Assembly (NCBI RefSeq): GCF_020037125.1
Contig: NZ_JAIQDG010000014.1
Location: 178,567-242,566 of the forward strand
Direction: 5' to 3'
Length of the DNA stretch: 64,000 nt
Source: Myxococcus sp. RHSTA-1-4
GTDB lineage: Bacteria; Myxococcota; Myxococcia; Myxococcales; Myxococcaceae
Of the stretch, positions 62,786-64,000 are shown piece after piece (position 1 is the first letter of the stretch; each line of letters begins with the position of its first letter). A program made the translations under genes and the position numbers. The notes beneath the pieces were generated by a model that worked only from the letters and a program-made list of their open reading frames with translations, did not search any database and was not told where the DNA came from.

Positions 62786-63907
62786 ATGAGGGATGGGCAG
62801 ACCCGGAGTGCCGCGAGTAGTGCCCGCCGATTGGGAGCGTTGGCGCTGGTGGGGCTGGTGCTGCTGTCGTCGGGCTGCCAGGGCTGGGGTGGTGAGAGGC
62901 TGGGGCCATGGCTGGAGAGCGCGCCGCCCCGCTACCACTCCGCCTCACCGCCTGCCTTCCCTCGGCCTCATTCTCACGACGACGGCAGCGGTGGCGGCAC
63001 TTTGGGCGGGCCGGAGCTGGGCCGCTTCATGGCCTTCGTGCGAGAGAAGCAGGCTGCGCTACGCCGTCCCCAGGTGCCCGAGGCCGAGCGGCGCGCGGGC
63101 GAGTCCGCGCTGCTGGAGGTACTGGCGTGGCTGCATGGGCGCGGTGAGGAGCAGCTGGCGCGCGAGGAGCCGCTGGACGTGTACCTGCGCTTCAAGGTGG
63201 CGCGGGTGCAGCGGCACCGCGAGGACGCGGCACGCGACAGGGTGGTGGAAGCGAAGCTGGAGGAGTACCTCCAGTGGGCGCGAGAGCGCAGCCGGCTATT
63301 GGCCTCGCGCCACTTCCGCAAGGCCGGCCGTGAATGGCTGGTGACGGAGAGTCCCGTCTACGAGGGCGCGCAGGATGCCCTCACCTCGGCGGTGCTGGCC
63401 TGGGCGTACGCGCACACGCAGGACCCGGACTTTCCGCGCAAGAGTCCGCAGGAAGTGGCGGTGTACCTGCTGGCGAAGCGCAGCGCGCTGGCCACGGCGC
63501 TGGCGTTGGGCAACGCGTCGCCGCCGCACCTGGACTGGGTGCCTGAGTCGGTGGAGGTGGTGCCCGTCGAGGAGATGCTGGTGGAAGTGGCGGTGGGGCT
63601 GCTGCCCGTGGCGGGGGAGTCGGCGGACCTGTTGGGGGCGGTGGGGGGCCTCAGCATCCTGGGCCGGCGGTTGAGTCCGGAGGAGCGGCTGCTGTGCGCG
63701 GTGGTGCTGCTGCTTCCGGTGCTCAGCGGCAGCCTGCTGGCGCACACGCTGGACTCCTCGCGCGCGGCGCTGCTGACGGGGCGCAGCCTGCAGGAGGCGC
63801 AGGTGATTGGGCGGGTGGCGCAGCACCTGGCGCCCGAGGAAGCGGAGCGGGTGTTGACGCGCACCCTGGTTGAGGGAGCGAGGCCCGAGTTCGAGCCGGC
63901 TGTGTGA
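62786..63907 (+). pseudogene. Second SitA-like lipoprotein, toxin domain missing
   Basis: 373 residues from the ATG at 62786 with AGGAGGC upstream. The first 355 residues are almost identical to the first SitA-like protein, including the LLSSGC lipobox and the hydrophobic region. After PEEAERV the sequence changes to LTRTLVEGARPEFEPAV and stops, so about 210 residues with the toxin domain are gone. The product could still be a lipoprotein without toxicity or a remnant of a toxin/immunity exchange. No immunity-like gene follows before the window ends. Confidence 0.75.
62826..63853. repeat. Second copy of the 1.03-kb direct repeat
   Basis: It matches 60211-61238 at a constant offset of 2615. 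The pair of repeats flanks the toxin C-terminus and the immunity gene. Recombination between the copies would delete the toxin end and the immunity gene, or exchange toxin C-termini. Confidence 0.85.
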
Positions 63908-64000
63908 TGGGGTCGGGAGGACTGCCCATCGTCGGCGAGAAACTGGAGCGCCGCGCCCGCTGATGTAGCAGGCGGCCAGGAGGACGGGGAGGAAGGTGCG

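Noticed and set aside
63908..64000. A minus-strand frame entering from the window end with a lipobox-like LPVLLAAC
   Set aside because: No start codon is visible inside the window, and the frame continues as antisense of the repeat; too little to call a gene.

Overview
The window is very GC-rich DNA with long antisense shadow frames. It carries several families typical of myxobacteria: a DUSAM-domain protein, a DUF2381 protein next to a Ser/Thr kinase, an Imm11-type fragment, a SitA-like lipoprotein toxin with an immunity gene, and a CglB-like gliding lipoprotein. I place it in the Myxococcaceae (Myxococcus, Pyxidicoccus or Corallococcus type). This rests on protein features, not on a database search. 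No rRNA, tRNA, CRISPR array, IS element or replication origin was seen.

Layout. 1-6.8 kb: the end of an alpha-2-macroglobulin-like protein, a trypsin-like protease with an N-terminal effector-associated domain (EAD1-like), a large coiled-coil membrane protein, a surface lipoprotein and a small membrane protein. 6.8-9.2 kb: a degenerate receptor-type kinase divergent from a YARHG-domain protein. 9.3-18.4 kb: ExbB, ExbD and TonB, a TonB-dependent receptor with its own TonB C-terminal-like domain, a lipoprotein, an exported caspase-family protein with LA_2272-type repeats, and two lipoproteins, one with a complete JAMM metal motif. 18.4-22.2 kb: accessory DNA with a hydrolase, an NTF2-like protein, an AT-richer LamG protein, DUSAM and a truncated Imm11. 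22.3-32.9 kb: erythromycin esterase family protein, chemoreceptor plus YfiR-like protein, RND efflux pair, and CglB.

32.9-43.8 kb: a urease operon (ureAB fusion, ureC, ureF, ureG). Its ureD lies about 6 kb away behind two kinases, a DUF2381 protein and a frameshifted gene. No ureE is visible, and UreG has a His-rich N-terminus. 43.9-47.2 kb: PilZ protein, zinc-ribbon protein, and a divergent LysR/alcohol dehydrogenase pair.

47.3-49.4 kb is the strongest candidate for an undescribed system. A small Tat-signal protein with a Cys-Pro-Asn-Cys motif, a DUF692/MNIO-family enzyme and a partner-like protein form one tight operon, which looks like a RiPP-type pathway with an exported substrate. 49.4-60.1 kb: a TetR/hydrolase operon with a perfect operator-like palindrome, a zinc-ribbon protein, oxidoreductases, a flippase-like membrane protein, a molybdopterin oxidoreductase and a KAS III-like enzyme. 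60.1-63.9 kb: a SitA-like toxin and immunity pair, followed by a near-identical second copy of the toxin N-terminal part that has lost the toxin domain.
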